Below are positions 1 to 11,200 of a DNA stretch of 64,000 bases, one piece after another. The stretch's first letter is position 1. Each line of letters starts with the position of its first letter. Under the pieces are notes generated by a model. The model was not told where the DNA came from. It ran no database searches and saw only the letters and a list, made by a program, of their open reading frames with translations. The translations under genes were made by a program, and so were the position numbers. The stretch spans positions 99,372,244-99,436,243 of the forward strand of contig NC_058521.1 of NCBI RefSeq assembly GCF_904849725.1, written 5' to 3'. This stretch comes from Hordeum vulgare subsp. vulgare. Taxonomy: Eukaryota; Streptophyta; Magnoliopsida; Poales; Poaceae.

Positions 1-1220
1 TGGAAATAATGAGCCACCTTCTTTGCAGTCATGTAAATCCCGTAGATAAGTTTTTGATAGTGGGGATACCTCTGCTTGGAAGGAGTCAGGACTTCGGAGA
101 CATAATACACTGGCCGCTGAACCTTGTATGCTTTGCCTTCTTCTTCTCGTTCGACTATGAGAACAGTGCTGACGACTTGATTTGTAGCCGCGATGTACAG
201 AAGAAGGGGCTCTTTACTGAGCGGAGCAGTAAGAACCGGCTGGGTGGAAAGTAGGACTTTGTGGTCGTCGAATGCGACTTGGGCTTCGTCTGTCCACTCG
301 AAAGTATCTGATTTCTTCATGAGTCGGTACAGAGGAAGCGCTTTCTCGCCGAGTCGGCTGATAAACCTGCTCAAAGCTGCTAGGCAACCTGTGAGCCTTT
401 GAACATCGTGTATTCTGACCGGCCGCTCCATTCGGACGATGGTCCCGATCTTTTCGGAGTTGAAATCGATCCCTCGTTCGGCAACGAAGAAACCGAGTAA
501 CTTTCCGCTGGGAACACCGAATGAACACTTGGCCGGGTTGAGCTTGATATCGTACCTACGAAGGTTGGCAAATGTTTCTGACAAGTCAGTTAGCAGGTCG
601 GAACCTTTGCGTGACTTGACTACGATATCATCCATATACGCCTCGACATTCCGACCGATCTGGTCGAAGAGGCATTTTTGGATCATGCGCATAAAGGTTG
701 CTCCTGCATTCTTCAAACCAAATGGCATAGTGATGTAGCAGAAGCACCCGAATGGGGTGATGAAGGCTGTTTTTAATTCATCGGGGCCATACAGACGGAT
801 CTGATGATAGCCCGAGTAGGCGTCAAGAAATGACAAACGCTCGCAACTCGCAGTCGAATCGACAATTTGATCGATGCGGGGGAGCGGAAAATGGTCTTTC
901 GGGCAGACCTTATTGAGGTGCTTGAAGTCAATGCACATTCGGAGCGACTTGTCCTTCTTGGGAACCATGACAACGTTGGCGAGCCACTCGGAGTGGTGTA
1001 CCTCGTGAATGAAGTTGGCTGCCAAAAGCTTGGCCACCTCTTCTCTGATTGCCTTCCTCTTGTGCGCGGCGGACCGACGTAGGCGTTCTCGGACAGGTCG
1101 AGCGGCGGGATCCACATGCAGTCGGTTCTCAGCCAACTCCCTGGGTACACCTGGCATGTCAGAAGGCTTCCATGCGAAGATGTCCCAGTTCTCACGGAGG
1201 AATTGGATGAGCTCGGCTTC
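1..1220 (-). pseudogene. Reverse transcriptase and start of RNase H of element 1
   Basis: Conceptual minus-strand translation gives a Ty3/Gypsy reverse transcriptase. Visible motifs in order are FIHEVHHSEWLANVVMVPKK (finger region), LRMCIDFKHLNKVCPKD, SFLDAYSGYHQI, the PFGLKNAGATF box, and the active site AYMDDIVVKS (YMDD codons at 627-638), followed by LNPAKCSFGV. From about position 400 leftwards comes the connection and the RNase H start, with KQRYPHYQKLIYGIYM near the edge. The domain copies element RNA into DNA in cytoplasmic particles. It is continuous with the gag-protease part upstream except for a TAG at 1221-1223. The integrase would lie left of the window. The frame from 1220 to 1 reads through in my hand translation, so the damage seen is upstream. 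Confidence 0.85.
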
Positions 1221-3888
1221 CTATTTAGGATCGAGGGTGGTGGAGATGTTCGTCGGGGCAGCGGTGTCGTCCGTCGGATGGATGCTGACCTTCTTCGTCT
1301 CTCCCGCCGACTGGAATGCGGACTCCAAAGCTGGCTTCTTCGAACGCATCAAGTCAGCGGGGTCGACTGTCTTCTTGTACTCGTCAAGCTCGAGGACAGC
1401 CATCTGTTGATCGGCGATCCTCGATCCCTGCTGCAGACACTCCTCGGCTTGCTGCCGATTGCCAGTGATAGTGGTCACACCTTTCGGGCCTGGCATCTTC
1501 AGCTTCAGGTACACGTAACATGGACGGGCCATGAAACGCGCATACGCCGGGCGGCCTAGAATTGCGTGGTACGCACTCTAGAAGTCCACCACCTCGAACG
1601 TCAGCTTTTCCTTGCGGAAGTTCTTGTCGGAGCCAAAGACGACGTCCAACGCGATCAGGCAGAGTGACTTGGCCTTTCGTCCAGGGACAACTCCATGGAA
1701 CTGCATGCTGCTCTCGCTAAGTTTGGACATCGGAATGCCCATCCCCTTGAGAGTGTCAGCGTACATGATGTTCAAACCACTACCGCCGTCCATGAGGACT
1801 TCGCGCAGTCAGACTCCTTCCACCACTGGGTCGATGACCTGAGCCTGCCTCCCTGGGGTGGGTACGTGTGCTGGATGATCCGACTGGTCAAAGGTGATCG
1901 CAGTCTGAGACCATTTGAGGAACGTGGGGTTGGTCGGCGTGGCCATGTTCACCTCCCTGCTCACCAGCTTCAATCGACCCTTGCTCTCAACGTCAGCAAA
2001 AATCATCAGTGTTGCGTGGACTTGGGGGAACAGTTCCTCCTTGTCCTCCTCATCCTGTTCATTGCCCTTTTCACTCGGTTGCCCTTCGCCGAACCCCTGG
2101 ATCAGGAGGCGACAGTGCCGAGTGGTATGCTTCGGATATATGGCGTTGCCCTCTTCATCCATCTTCGTGTGAATCGGACATGGCTGGTCCAAGATGGGGT
2201 TATTGAACTGCTTCTTCTTGGGGGTGAACTGAGCCTTCCCCTTGCCCTTGAACTTGGCATTGGTAACACCTGTGGCTTCTGCCTGCAGAGTGGACGGAGC
2301 TTTCTGCTTCTGCTTCAGAATGTTGTTCCCATCTCCATTGGCGACTGCTTTGTGCTTGCCGCTACGGATGCGGTCCTCTTCTTCGCCATTTGCTTAGTGT
2401 GCCGCTATCTCCATCATCTTGCTGATGGAGATGTCGCCGGTTCGACCGAACTTCAGGTACAAATCTCTGTACCGCACGCCTGCCTTGAAGGCGCAGACTG
2501 CTTGGTGCTCTGTGACGTTCTCCACCGTGTGGTAGAGGGTCGTCCAACGCTGAATGAAATCGCGCAGGGGTTCATTCTGCTTCTGGACACAGTGCTGGAG
2601 CTCTACGAGGCCAGCAGGGCGTTTGCACGTCCCTTCGAAGGTCCTGATGAATACTCAGGCCAGACCTGCCCAGCTGTAGATGCTTGAGGGGGCCAATTGG
2701 TTCAGCCACGCTCGTGCCGAGCCGTCGAGCATCAGAGGGAGGTGCTTCATGGCGACGTGGTCGTCCCCTCCTCTGATCTGGACTGCCACTCGGTAGTCGT
2801 CCATCCACGTCTCTGGCTTGGATTCTCCTGTAAACTTGCTGATCCCCGTCGCCAATCGGAAGTTGGGAGGGATGTCAGCCGAACGGATGGCTCGACTGAA
2901 ACACTCGGGACCAGAAACGATGGTCCTGCTGGCACTCGGACGGTCCATATCGAGACCATCGTAGTGGGCTCGGCCCCTGTCGACCCTCCTCTGGGCAATA
3001 TGCCCTCTTGCTTCGGGCCTTGGATCGTAAGTGTCACCGACTAAACGCCGATCATCATGATGACGGGGCCCGTAGGGCCCACCCCGCTGAGGGGTGCGTG
3101 AATGGCGACTATCTTCGGGATTTATGAAACGGCTGCCTCCCCTGTGCTGCTGATGAGAACCGGGGCTGTGAACTGACCGATCGCATGAACAGAACTATTG
3201 TGGATCCTGTTGTGCGACTGCGAGACCGCCGAATTTTGCTGCTGCGTCGTGTGCAGCAGGGCGCGGATTTGCTCGATCCCCCTACCAGCCTCTAAATCAG
3301 TCAGCTGGAGGGAATCGGCTATCTTGGCGGTGGCAGCCAGGTTGAGGACGGGTGTGCGGAACACCTCCACGTGCTCCGCCGAGTGTGCCGACTGGCAGAA
3401 CGGCATGGCTGACGGCGAGCGCCGGATGTTTCGCCGACCTCGTGCTCGTTCCGGCCAGTTTGGCGGGGACTTTCATGGGAGTTGGCCATGTGCACTTCAG
3501 CCGCAGGCCCGCGACCCAAGTACTCGGAAGGAAACTCAGTCGGAACTGAGTCCGAGTGCTGGGACGGCGGGTGCAACCACAACCGACTCCAGGACCGCCA
3601 CTTCTGAGGACGCGTTCTGGCGCGCCTGGGCGTGTTGCACCCAAGCTGGAGCCGCGGATGGCGGGAGCGCTTGTTGCGGCGCGCGACGGCGGCATAGGTC
3701 GACACCGGAGCCGACTGCTCGAGAAGAAGAATACCGCGGGCGCCGGCACGGAAGTGCGTAGCCCCGCGACTGGGGAGCGCCTCGACGTCGAGAGGAGCGT
3801 CCCACAGCCATGCCGAATCGTCGACGACGAAGGAGAGAGCGCCAAAGAGGATCTCGTGACCCATGCTCAAATCTCCACCGGACGACAT
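1221..3888 (-). pseudogene. gag-protease polyprotein of element 1, broken
   Basis: The reading frame probably begins at the ATG at 3888 (MSSGGDLSMGHEILFGALS). It changes frame around 3400-3700 and again near 3100. The gag core is clear at 2560-2950 (FRLATGISKFTGESKPETW, MKHLPLMLDGSARAWLNQL), the Retrotrans_gag type that packs element RNA. A basic linker follows, and then an aspartic protease-like region with VLMDGGSGLNIMYADTL at about 1745-1800, where D-G-G-S replaces the usual D-[ST]-G. In-frame stops are TAA at 2394-2396, TGA at 1809-1811 (CGA expected), TAG at 1578-1580 (CAG expected) and TAG at 1221-1223. The expected codons are inferred from how such families normally read. The stop spectrum looks like cytosine deamination rather than random decay. 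Confidence 0.8.
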
Positions 3889-3935
3889 GACAAAAAGATG
3901 TAGACGCAAACTCACCGGAAGTCGCTTAGACGCCT

Positions 3936-3954
3936 GCCCCACGGTGGGCGCCAA
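3936..3954 (-). promoter_or_regulatory. Primer-binding site of element 1
   Basis: On the minus strand the sequence next to the 5' LTR reads TTGGCGCCCACCGTGGGGC, one base from the LTR end at 3956. This TGGCGCC-type PBS is common in plant Tat/RIRE2-like elements, where a tRNA 3' end primes minus-strand synthesis. It fixes both the LTR border and the element's direction. Confidence 0.75.
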
Positions 3955-3955
3955 C

Positions 3956-4513
3956 TGTCGTGGGTATAAGTCTGACAGTAGATATGTAGGATACGAAAGG
4001 ATGGGCAGAGCCTTAGCTACGGCGAGGTTGTATGAGTTCAGGCCCCTCTACGGTGGAGGTAAAAGCCCTACGTCTCAGTGCTCTTGGGATCTTCTTGTCG
4101 AGTGGAATATGGATTACAGTGAATTGCTAACCCTTGCACCAGTGGGGAAGGGCGGCTTATATAGAGTGCGCTGCCCTTCACAACGGTTCGGTGCACAGGG
4201 GTGGAGTAGTGGCGAATAAATGCCTACGTTACAGGTAACGTATGTCTTAAATGTTAATAAAGGCACATGGAAACGTATGACCATTGCCCTCCAGGGGGGT
4301 TACGATGTACAGAGTGGAATCCAGTCGGTAAGTTTGATATGCTCCGAATGCTCATCTCCGACTGGATGATGGAGGGATCATCACCGACTAGATGATGGGA
4401 AGTCCTTAATTCAGTCGGAACTGACTAAGGGCCTTGTCCCTTATGAGGGGTAGTCCTTGGGTAGGACCTATAGGGCAGGCCTATGAACCTACCCTAGGAA
4501 TATAACCCCATCA
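3956..4513 (-). repeat. 5' LTR of element 1 (558 bp)
   Basis: On the plus strand it starts TGTCG next to the PBS and ends CATCA at 4513, where the reading frame of the host gag (element A) is cut. A TATA-like run (GGCTTATATAGAGTG, 4153-4167) is a plausible core promoter read on the minus strand. The partner 3' LTR is outside the window, so divergence cannot be judged. Confidence 0.75.
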
Positions 4514-6166
4514 GTGCATTAGTGCTAAATCCTTGAGAATCTTGTTCAATTCTCTTAGGATGACCCTCATGATACAAAGGTTCATGGGTCATTCTACCGC
4601 CTCTAGTGATAGGTCTGACCGAATTGTCATTCAACTCATTGAGCAAGTCATTTTGAGCCTTAAGTATTTGTTCTACTTGAGTAGTAACCATAGAGGTATG
4701 TTTACTCAAGAGCTTAAGATCATTGACGTTTCTATCCACACAAGCACTTAAATGACTAAGCATACGAGCATTCTGTTCCAATTGTCTGCTAACATAATCA
4801 TTGAAACTTTGTTGTTTGGCAACAAAGTTATCAAATTCATCCAGGCATAAGCTAGCAGGTTTATCAAAAGGAATGTCACTCTCATTGAATCTACGAAGAG
4901 AATTGACCTCTACTACCTCTATCGGGTTATCAAGACCATGGATCTCTTCGATAGGTGGTAGATTTTTGACATCTTCAGATTTAATGCCTTTCTCTTTCAT
5001 AGATATCTTAGCTTCTTGCATATCTTCAGGACTGAGGAATAGAATACCTCTTTTCCTCGGAGTTGACTTCGGAGGTGGTTCGCGAATAGTCCAAGCATTC
5101 ACATTGCACAAGATATTATTCAATAGGATCTCAGCTTGTTCCATAGGTCGGTCCCTAAAAACACAACCGGCACAACTATCTAGGTGGTCCTTAGAAGCAT
5201 CGGTTAGTCCATTATAGAAGATATCAAGTATTTCATCCTTCTCAAGAGGGTGATCAGGCAAAGCATTCAGTAGCTGGACGAGCCTCCCCCAAGCTTGTGG
5301 GAGACCCTCTTCTTCAACTTGCGCAAAGTTGTATATTTCCTGCAAGGCAGCTTGCTTCTTATGGGCAGGGAAATATTTTTCAGAGAAGTAGTAGATCATA
5401 TCCTCGGGACTACGCACACAACCTGGAGCAAGAGAAGTGAACCAAGTTTTAGCATCATCCTTTAGCGAGAAAGGAAATAGCTTAAGGATATAGTAGTGGC
5501 GGATCTTTTCCTCACTCGTGAATAGGGTGGCTATATCGTGCAGCTTAGTAAGATGTGCTACAACCGTTTCGGACTGATAACCATGAAAAGGATCAGATTT
5601 GACCAGAGTGATTAACTCAGGGTCGACAGAGAATTCATAATCCTTATCGGTCACAAAGATAGGCGAAGTAGCAAACTTTGGGTCGTATTTCATCCTAGCG
5701 TTCCAAGATTTTTATTTCTACTTGCGCAGTAATTTCTCAAGATCATAGCTATCCTTACAAGCAAGAAGTCCTTATCTATCTCTCCCTCCATAACATAACC
5801 CTCAGGCATATCAGGAAATTCATATCTAGGAGAACTAGTTCTAACAGGCGAAATAGCAGGTTCTACTTCAATAATCTCAGCTGTTTCAGAAGAATCATCA
5901 CATCTAGCAGCAACTGTAGCAATTTGTGCATCTAGGAATGCACCTAGTGGCAAAGTAGTATCAAGCAAAGCATCATCACAAGCATCATGGACATCAGAAG
6001 TAGCATCATCAAGCACAGGCGACACATCAAAATTTCTAGCAGGAGGTGGTGTCACAAAGTTACTCATAACTGAAGGTGAATCAAGTGCAGAGCTAGATGG
6101 CAGTTCCTTACCTGTCCTCGTAGTTGAGGGAAAGACTTTAGTTTTTGGATCTCTCGGATTCCTCAT
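4514..6166 (-). pseudogene. gag of element A, frameshifted and interrupted
   Basis: Two abutting minus-strand frames belong together. The first starts at 6166 (MRNPRDPKTKVFPSTTRTGK) and encodes a low-complexity, Asp/Ser-rich N-terminus to 5690. The second starts at 5693 (MKYDPKFATSPIF) and holds the capsid-type gag: YYILKLFPFSLKDDAKTWF, EKYFPAHKK and EEEGLPQAWGRLVQLLNALP, the Retrotrans_gag pattern of Athila. The stop of the first overlaps the ATG of the second, which looks like a one-base frameshift rather than two genes. The C-terminal part contains a likely coiled region (about 4650-4800). The frame ends only because element 1 inserted at 4513/4514; the last four codons come from the element 1 LTR. 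Protease and pol are beyond the window. Confidence 0.85.
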
Positions 6167-6214
6167 TGTGATTAGCAGACGTAAATCCCAAGTGACTCAG
6201 AGAATAGCGCTATG

Positions 6215-6234
6215 CCTCCCCAGCAACGGTGCCA
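6215..6234 (-). promoter_or_regulatory. Primer-binding site of element A
   Basis: On the minus strand it reads TGGCACCGTTGCTGGGGAGG, a variant of the TGGCGCCGTTGCCGGGGA site used by many plant Gypsy elements. It is separated from the LTR end by an 11-base spacer, the same 10-11 base spacing seen in elements B, F and G. Confidence 0.8.
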
Positions 6235-6245
6235 GAAAATAGTCT

Positions 6246-7634
6246 TGATAACCCACAAGTATAGGGGATCACTCGCAACAGTTTTCGAGGGTAGAGTATT
6301 CAACCAAAATTTGTTGATTCGACACAAGGGGAAGCCAAAGAATATTCTCAAGTATTAGCAGTTGAGTTGTCAATTCAACCACACCTGAAAGACTTAGTAT
6401 ATGCAGCAAAGTATCAGTAACAAAGTGGTGATAGAAAAAGTAGCAACGGTAACAGTAGCAGCAGCGACAACAATAACGACAAAGTAACAGTAGCAACAGT
6501 GACAACAGTAGCGTCAAAGTAACGTAGCAAGGACCAGTAGGAAAAACTCATAGGCATTGGATCGGTGATGGATAATTATGCCGGATGACATTCATCATGC
6601 AACAGTTATAACACGGAGAGATATGTAACTAGCTCTAGTTCGTCAATGTAATGTAGGCATGCATTCCGTATGTAGTCGTACGTGCTTAGGGAAAAGAACT
6701 TGCATGACATCTGTTGTCCATCCCTCCCGTGGTAGCGGGTCCTAATGGAAAGTATGGGATATTAAGGTTCTCCTTTTAATACAGAACCGGAACAACGCAT
6801 TAGCACTTAGTGAATACATGAACTCCTCATACTATTGTCACTCCGGGGTTGCCGGGTCATAACACATAGTAGGTGACTACAACTTGCAAGATAGGATCAA
6901 GAACACACATATATTGACGAAAACATAATATGTTCAGATCTGAAATCATGGCACTCAGGCCCTAGTGACAAGCATTAAGCATGGCAAAGTAGTAGCAACA
7001 TCAATCTCAGAACATAGTGGATACTAGGGATCAATCCCCGTCAAAACTAACTCGATTACATGATAGATCTCATCCAACCCATCACCGTCCAGCAAGCCTA
7101 CGATGAGATTACTCACGAAAGGTGAAGAGCATCATGGAATTGGCGATGAAGGAACGGTGGTGATGACGATGGCGACGATCTCCCCTCTCCGGAGCCCAGA
7201 ACGGACTCTAGATGTGCCATCCAGAGGAAGAACAGGTGGTGGCGGTGCCTCTGTACTGTAAAACGCGATGACCTCTTCTCCTTGATTTTTTTCCGGACAA
7301 AAGGGACTAAATAGAGCTGGAGTTGGAGGCGGTGGAGCCCTGAGGGCCCCACAAGCGTGCTAGGCGCGGCCAGGGAGCGGCGCCTGGTGGGCTTGTGGGC
7401 TCCTCGCTCCACTCCTCCGATTGATTCTTGCGCCAGTATTTTTCGTATATTCCACAAAATATCCTCGTAAATTTCTAGGTCATTCCGAGAACTTTCATTT
7501 CTGCGGAAAAACAACACCATGGCAATTCTGCTGAAAACAGCTTTAGTCCGGGTTAGTTCCATTCAAATCATGCAAATTAGAGTCCAAAACAAGGGCAAAA
7601 GAGTTTGGAAAAGTAGATACGACGGAGACGTATC
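6246..7634 (-). repeat. 5' LTR of element A (1389 bp)
   Basis: Bounded by TG at 6246 and CA at 7634 on the plus strand. In sense direction a CG-rich inverted repeat (7342-7405) lies about 229 bp from the LTR start, with a TATTTAG promoter box at 7307-7314 just after it. An imperfect trinucleotide tract fills part of the U5-side sequence (6429-6535). The minus-strand open frames in this LTR are simple-sequence readings, not genes. Confidence 0.85.
6429..6535. repeat. Imperfect trinucleotide microsatellite in the LTR of A
   Basis: About 105 bp of loosely repeated AGC/AAC/AGT-type triplets (GTAGCAACGGTAACAGTAGC and variants). It is internal to the LTR. The Cys/Leu/Tyr-rich open frame that covers it on the minus strand is a by-product of the repeat. 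Confidence 0.7.
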
Positions 7635-7815
7635 ACACCTTTGCATAGAATCGAGACAGATGGGGAACGGGTTCCGACTGGAACACCAAATACACTTGAG
7701 GCTTGCTACGGCCCAGGGCTCGGGAGAGCCTACTTGAAAGGATGGGCAGAAAGCCGTGATAATCATTGGCTAGGGTTCGGCTATCGAAAGTGGGCGTTTT
7801 GGAGGAACTGGCCAT
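7635..7815 (-). pseudogene. orf0-like fragment of element D, dsRBD-like start
   Basis: Minus-strand frame with a plausible start at 7815 (MASSSKTPTFDSRTLANDYH); it is open further upstream to 8073. The region FLPILSSRLSRALGRSKPQV then YLVFQSEPVPHLSRFYAKV has the spacing of the first helix and first two strands of a double-stranded-RNA-binding domain (helix, L-G..P-Y, then P-H..F-A-V). It is truncated at 7634 by element A. Its place, directly after the 5' LTR and before where gag would start, matches the orf0 of the complete Tekay element. The function is inferred from pattern only. The start is uncertain, and no similarity search was possible. Confidence 0.4.
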
Positions 7816-8188
7816 GGTTGCTGGTTTGGTGATACTGGCCTGGGTTCTCTTGCAAGGTTGTGGCTCACTGGGTGGGGAGAGCTGCGGCTCACAAGTGGGG
7901 GGGGGGTTTAAATAGGTAGTCGGGCTAGAACACACCAGGATGGCATAGATCCTTCTCGTGGTGGGTATAAGATACGCCGGCGCGGCCGACAACTGGGTAG
8001 GGTCAGGGTCCAATCTAGAGTGGTTGGGTGAGCAGACAACTGGGTAGGGACACGTCCATTCCGACTGCACCATCTATTGGTCAATAGTGGCCATGTCGGA
8101 TGCCACAAATGAGTCAAATCTACTAGGCTTACTACCGGTTGAACCTAAGGGTGGTCTTGGCGCTAGGGTAACCTACAACCACCCTAGA

Positions 8189-8200
8189 TCTGATATCACG
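8189..8200 (-). promoter_or_regulatory. Decayed primer-binding site of element D
   Basis: On the minus strand TGATATCAGATC lies four bases inside the LTR end. It matches the initiator-Met PBS (TGGTATCAGAGC) except at two positions, and supports reading 8204-11981 as a minus-strand 5' LTR. Confidence 0.5.
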
Positions 8201-8203
8201 TCC

Positions 8204-11200
8204 TGTGGCACCCCGAAAGAGGGCCGACACACGCCCGTCCCGAGGATAAGACCAGACGCATGCCAAAGACATGATACAACAATTCCAGGCAAAAATGGCT
8301 TTATTAATATAATGGAGTATTACAATACTATTGCTTACAACAACATTATACAACTCCAAAGCTAACTGAATGGCAGCAGAGGTCTTGATTCAATGGCAAC
8401 AACTTCTCTGGATGGGCTCCATAACTCGCAGGACTGGCTGGGTTACGATCTAGCACAACGAGTCTTTTCCTGCAACTGGCCACGTGCAAGGCCAGGTGAG
8501 TACTTTGAATGTACTCGCAAGACAACCATATACATAGCATCTAAGCAAGGAGATGACAAAGCTAACACTATGCTATATAATAATTATTCTAAACATGGCA
8601 TGGAATTAAGAGGAAAATAGCATAACATGGATCAAGCATGTAATCTACCTAACTAGCATGGCAAAGATCACAACAAGTGCTTAAATTACTTACTGTTACC
8701 GGATACCAACTTACTCTCTTCTGGGTTGTTCCACAACCCTCAATATACTTGTCATACAACCTGAACGGATCCCAAATCACATCCAAATCATATGATCATC
8801 CGACCACTCATCATATAGCCTTCTCTTGGCTAGCATATTATGTTCACGACATCCTCCGATGTCCACACAAATGAGTTCTTCCATCATTAGTAATACTGAA
8901 ATTGTTGACCATCTACTGAGGTCTAGTCGGGCTGTCCAATACCATGGACTCGGCTATTCGAATAGGTTTGACACTTTGCAGAGGTTGCACACTTTACCCA
9001 CACTATGGAGCACTGACCTCGTGATCCCATTTGGGTGGAATAGTGTTTCTCCAACAAAACTTGTCTGACCCGTGACTCTTCCATCGTACCACCGACATTC
9101 ATCCTCCCCTGGAGTCCTGCCCTGGGTGGCCCTGTGTCCTCATGACACCTGCCATTGTCGTGGCCAAACTAAACTGTCCCAAACGAGGATGCCGACACAA
9201 ACAACTCAACTAGCTCACAGGGTTATCACCGCCTACCTGATCAGGGTAGCACGCGTGTATAACCCTCCCTCTTTGGAGGTACCGGTGAAAGAGCACGCAA
9301 TCAGACCAAGTCAAGGTCGTCCCATATTGGCAAATGTGGTTGCACGGGTAAGCCCGGACAGGTGACTCAAGATCAACCAACTAGGTTTTATTTGCTAACT
9401 CAACTTCACCTATCCATCACTATACCATTACTTTGACGTGTATAAGTGCGGAACAATAGTGTAGCAAACAATAGTGCTGATAATCATTGCACGATATCAA
9501 ACCCTAGTACTACATGTCCACATTATTATCAATATTGTTATTAGCATTGTAATATGTAAACAAGACATGGCATTAGATAAAAATTAATGCTAGGAGCTAC
9601 TACTGATACCATCACAAGTGTATGCAAATGCAGGCTAACAGGTGATACAGATAAACACACAGGGTTCCAGCAAAATCATCCTGCAAGTCCGGAGCTAATG
9701 ATAAGAGGTCGGCTTGCTCGTGGGCGACGAATACTCCGGGAAGAAGCACGATAAAACACCGGAAAGATTTGCCAGAGAGGTTTCCTTCCCGGTAGGCTCA
9801 ATCAGAGGGCAAGGGCAAAACAATCATTTCTACTGTGCAAACACATTATCAAAATCATACTATCGAAACGGGCTCGACGAGACAAAAGCGTGGGCGCTGG
9901 TTTTACCTTAATCGGAGCTACGGTTGCGAAGATACCCTCGTTAGAGCACCAGGGACCAATCTGTAAAAAGAATTACTGCAAACAGGCCCCTGAAGCTAAA
10001 ACAGAAAACACATTTCGGCTGAGTACGCTTTCAGAAGAGGAAAGCGCCTTTTGGAAAATCCGCTTCCACTTAAAACTGCGTGGGCCCGGGTGTTTGACCT
10101 CTCTCTCTCTCTCTCTAACGCGCGGGACCCGCCCCATCTCTGTCTCTCTCCTCCTCCTCCTCCTACCTTCTTCTCCAACGCGACATGGGGTAGGGGAGGG
10201 CGCTGGCCGCCGCGGCTGCCACTGCTCTGCCGCGAGGGAGGGCCGGCCGGAGGGCGCAGGAGTGCCGCCGCTCCGCGCCATCCCCGTGGGTGGCCGCGGG
10301 GTCACTCGAGGTGGACCACAGCCCCACCGCCGCGACGGAGGGCAGAGCCAGCACCGGCCGGGCTCGATGCCGACGCGTGGGGGCACGACGGCACCCGTCG
10401 AGGGTCGGGGCAAGCTGCTTGCTCTTCGGGGGTTCGGGGCATGCACTTATATAGCTGCGGGGAGAGCTTCTCGCGACGCCGAGAGAAGCTCCGAGAGCCA
10501 TGGCGAAATTCTGTGGGCATAGACCTCCAGGAGCACGGGGACGAGGGGGAGAGAGCTCTAGAGGGTGCGCGGGGGCAGTGGGGAGCTTGCCGGCACTCGA
10601 GGACAAGCTGGAACCCGCTGGAGACACGCACTCCCGTCGACCTCAAGGCACAAAGCTCCGTTTTGGCACGCTCTGCCCGTGGTCACCACGCGTCCACGGC
10701 ATTGCCATGCAGCACACGCAGCCAAAACATGTCTAGGGCCTTCTCCAAGCTTCACTGAGGAGACCTATGCATATAGACAAAACTGGGGAGCATTGGTGTG
10801 ACTGAACCAAGGCCAAATAGTCTCCAACAGCAAGGTGTTTGATCTGTGAAGTGGCCACCATAGTGTACCTCTTGGCATGATCTTTGGCTGAGGTCGACCA
10901 CTCACTAAGGTCACTATCCTGGCTAAAATTCAGCATAAAGAAATAAGTCTAGGGGGTACTTCCTTTGTAACTTGGCAATCTGACCAGAAATGAAGAAGAT
11001 GATGCTGGGGTTAATTGGCTATATGGAAATGGCTCACACTTGGAGGAGACCAATGATTTAGGCATATGGAGTCACTATAAAAGTTTCATACCATTTGCAT
11101 AAATATAAATGGTAATTCCTTCACAATGCTCTAATCTGGAAAAAAACTTAAATAATTTACTGAGGAAGATTGGATAGAGGGAATGTGCTAAGTTTTGGAG

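Larger units (their letters stand above)
1..4513 (-). mobile_element. Element 1: Ty3/Gypsy LTR retrotransposon, Tat/RIRE2-like, 5' part
   Basis: Read on the minus strand the order is 5' LTR (3956-4513), PBS (3936-3954), gag, protease and reverse transcriptase; RNase H runs off the left window edge. The gag-to-RT order and the AYMDD catalytic box fit Ty3/Gypsy, and the gag and RT style resembles the Tat/Retand lineage (RIRE2-like); the lineage name is recognition only. It is inserted in the gag of element A: the LTR ends CA at 4513 and the next five bases, GTGCA (4514-4518), are the predicted target-site duplication, whose partner lies outside the window. At least four in-frame stops show that it is dead. 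Confidence 0.88.
4514..7634 (-). mobile_element. Element A: Athila-group Gypsy element, 5' part
   Basis: Minus-strand order: 5' LTR (6246-7634), PBS (6215-6234), gag (6166 down to 4514). The rest is displaced to the left of the window by the insertion of element 1. The LTR begins, in sense, TGATACGTCTCC and ends with the complement of TGATAACCCACAAGTATAGG, both typical of abundant Triticeae Athila families of the Sabrina/WHAM kind. It is inserted in the first ORF of element D; the predicted TSD on the right is CACCT (7635-7639). Confidence 0.85.

Noticed and set aside
773..1559. Plus- and minus-strand frames overlapping the element 1 pol
   Set aside because: They are shadows of the RT and protease frame, which carries the conserved motifs.
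5690..6166. Separate small gene upstream of the A gag
   Set aside because: The stop overlaps the next ATG and the two parts make one gag; a one-base frameshift is simpler.
9890..10801. Overlapping open frames on both strands in the GC-rich part of the D LTR
   Set aside because: High GC removes stops in all frames; no domain or start context, and it lies inside an LTR.
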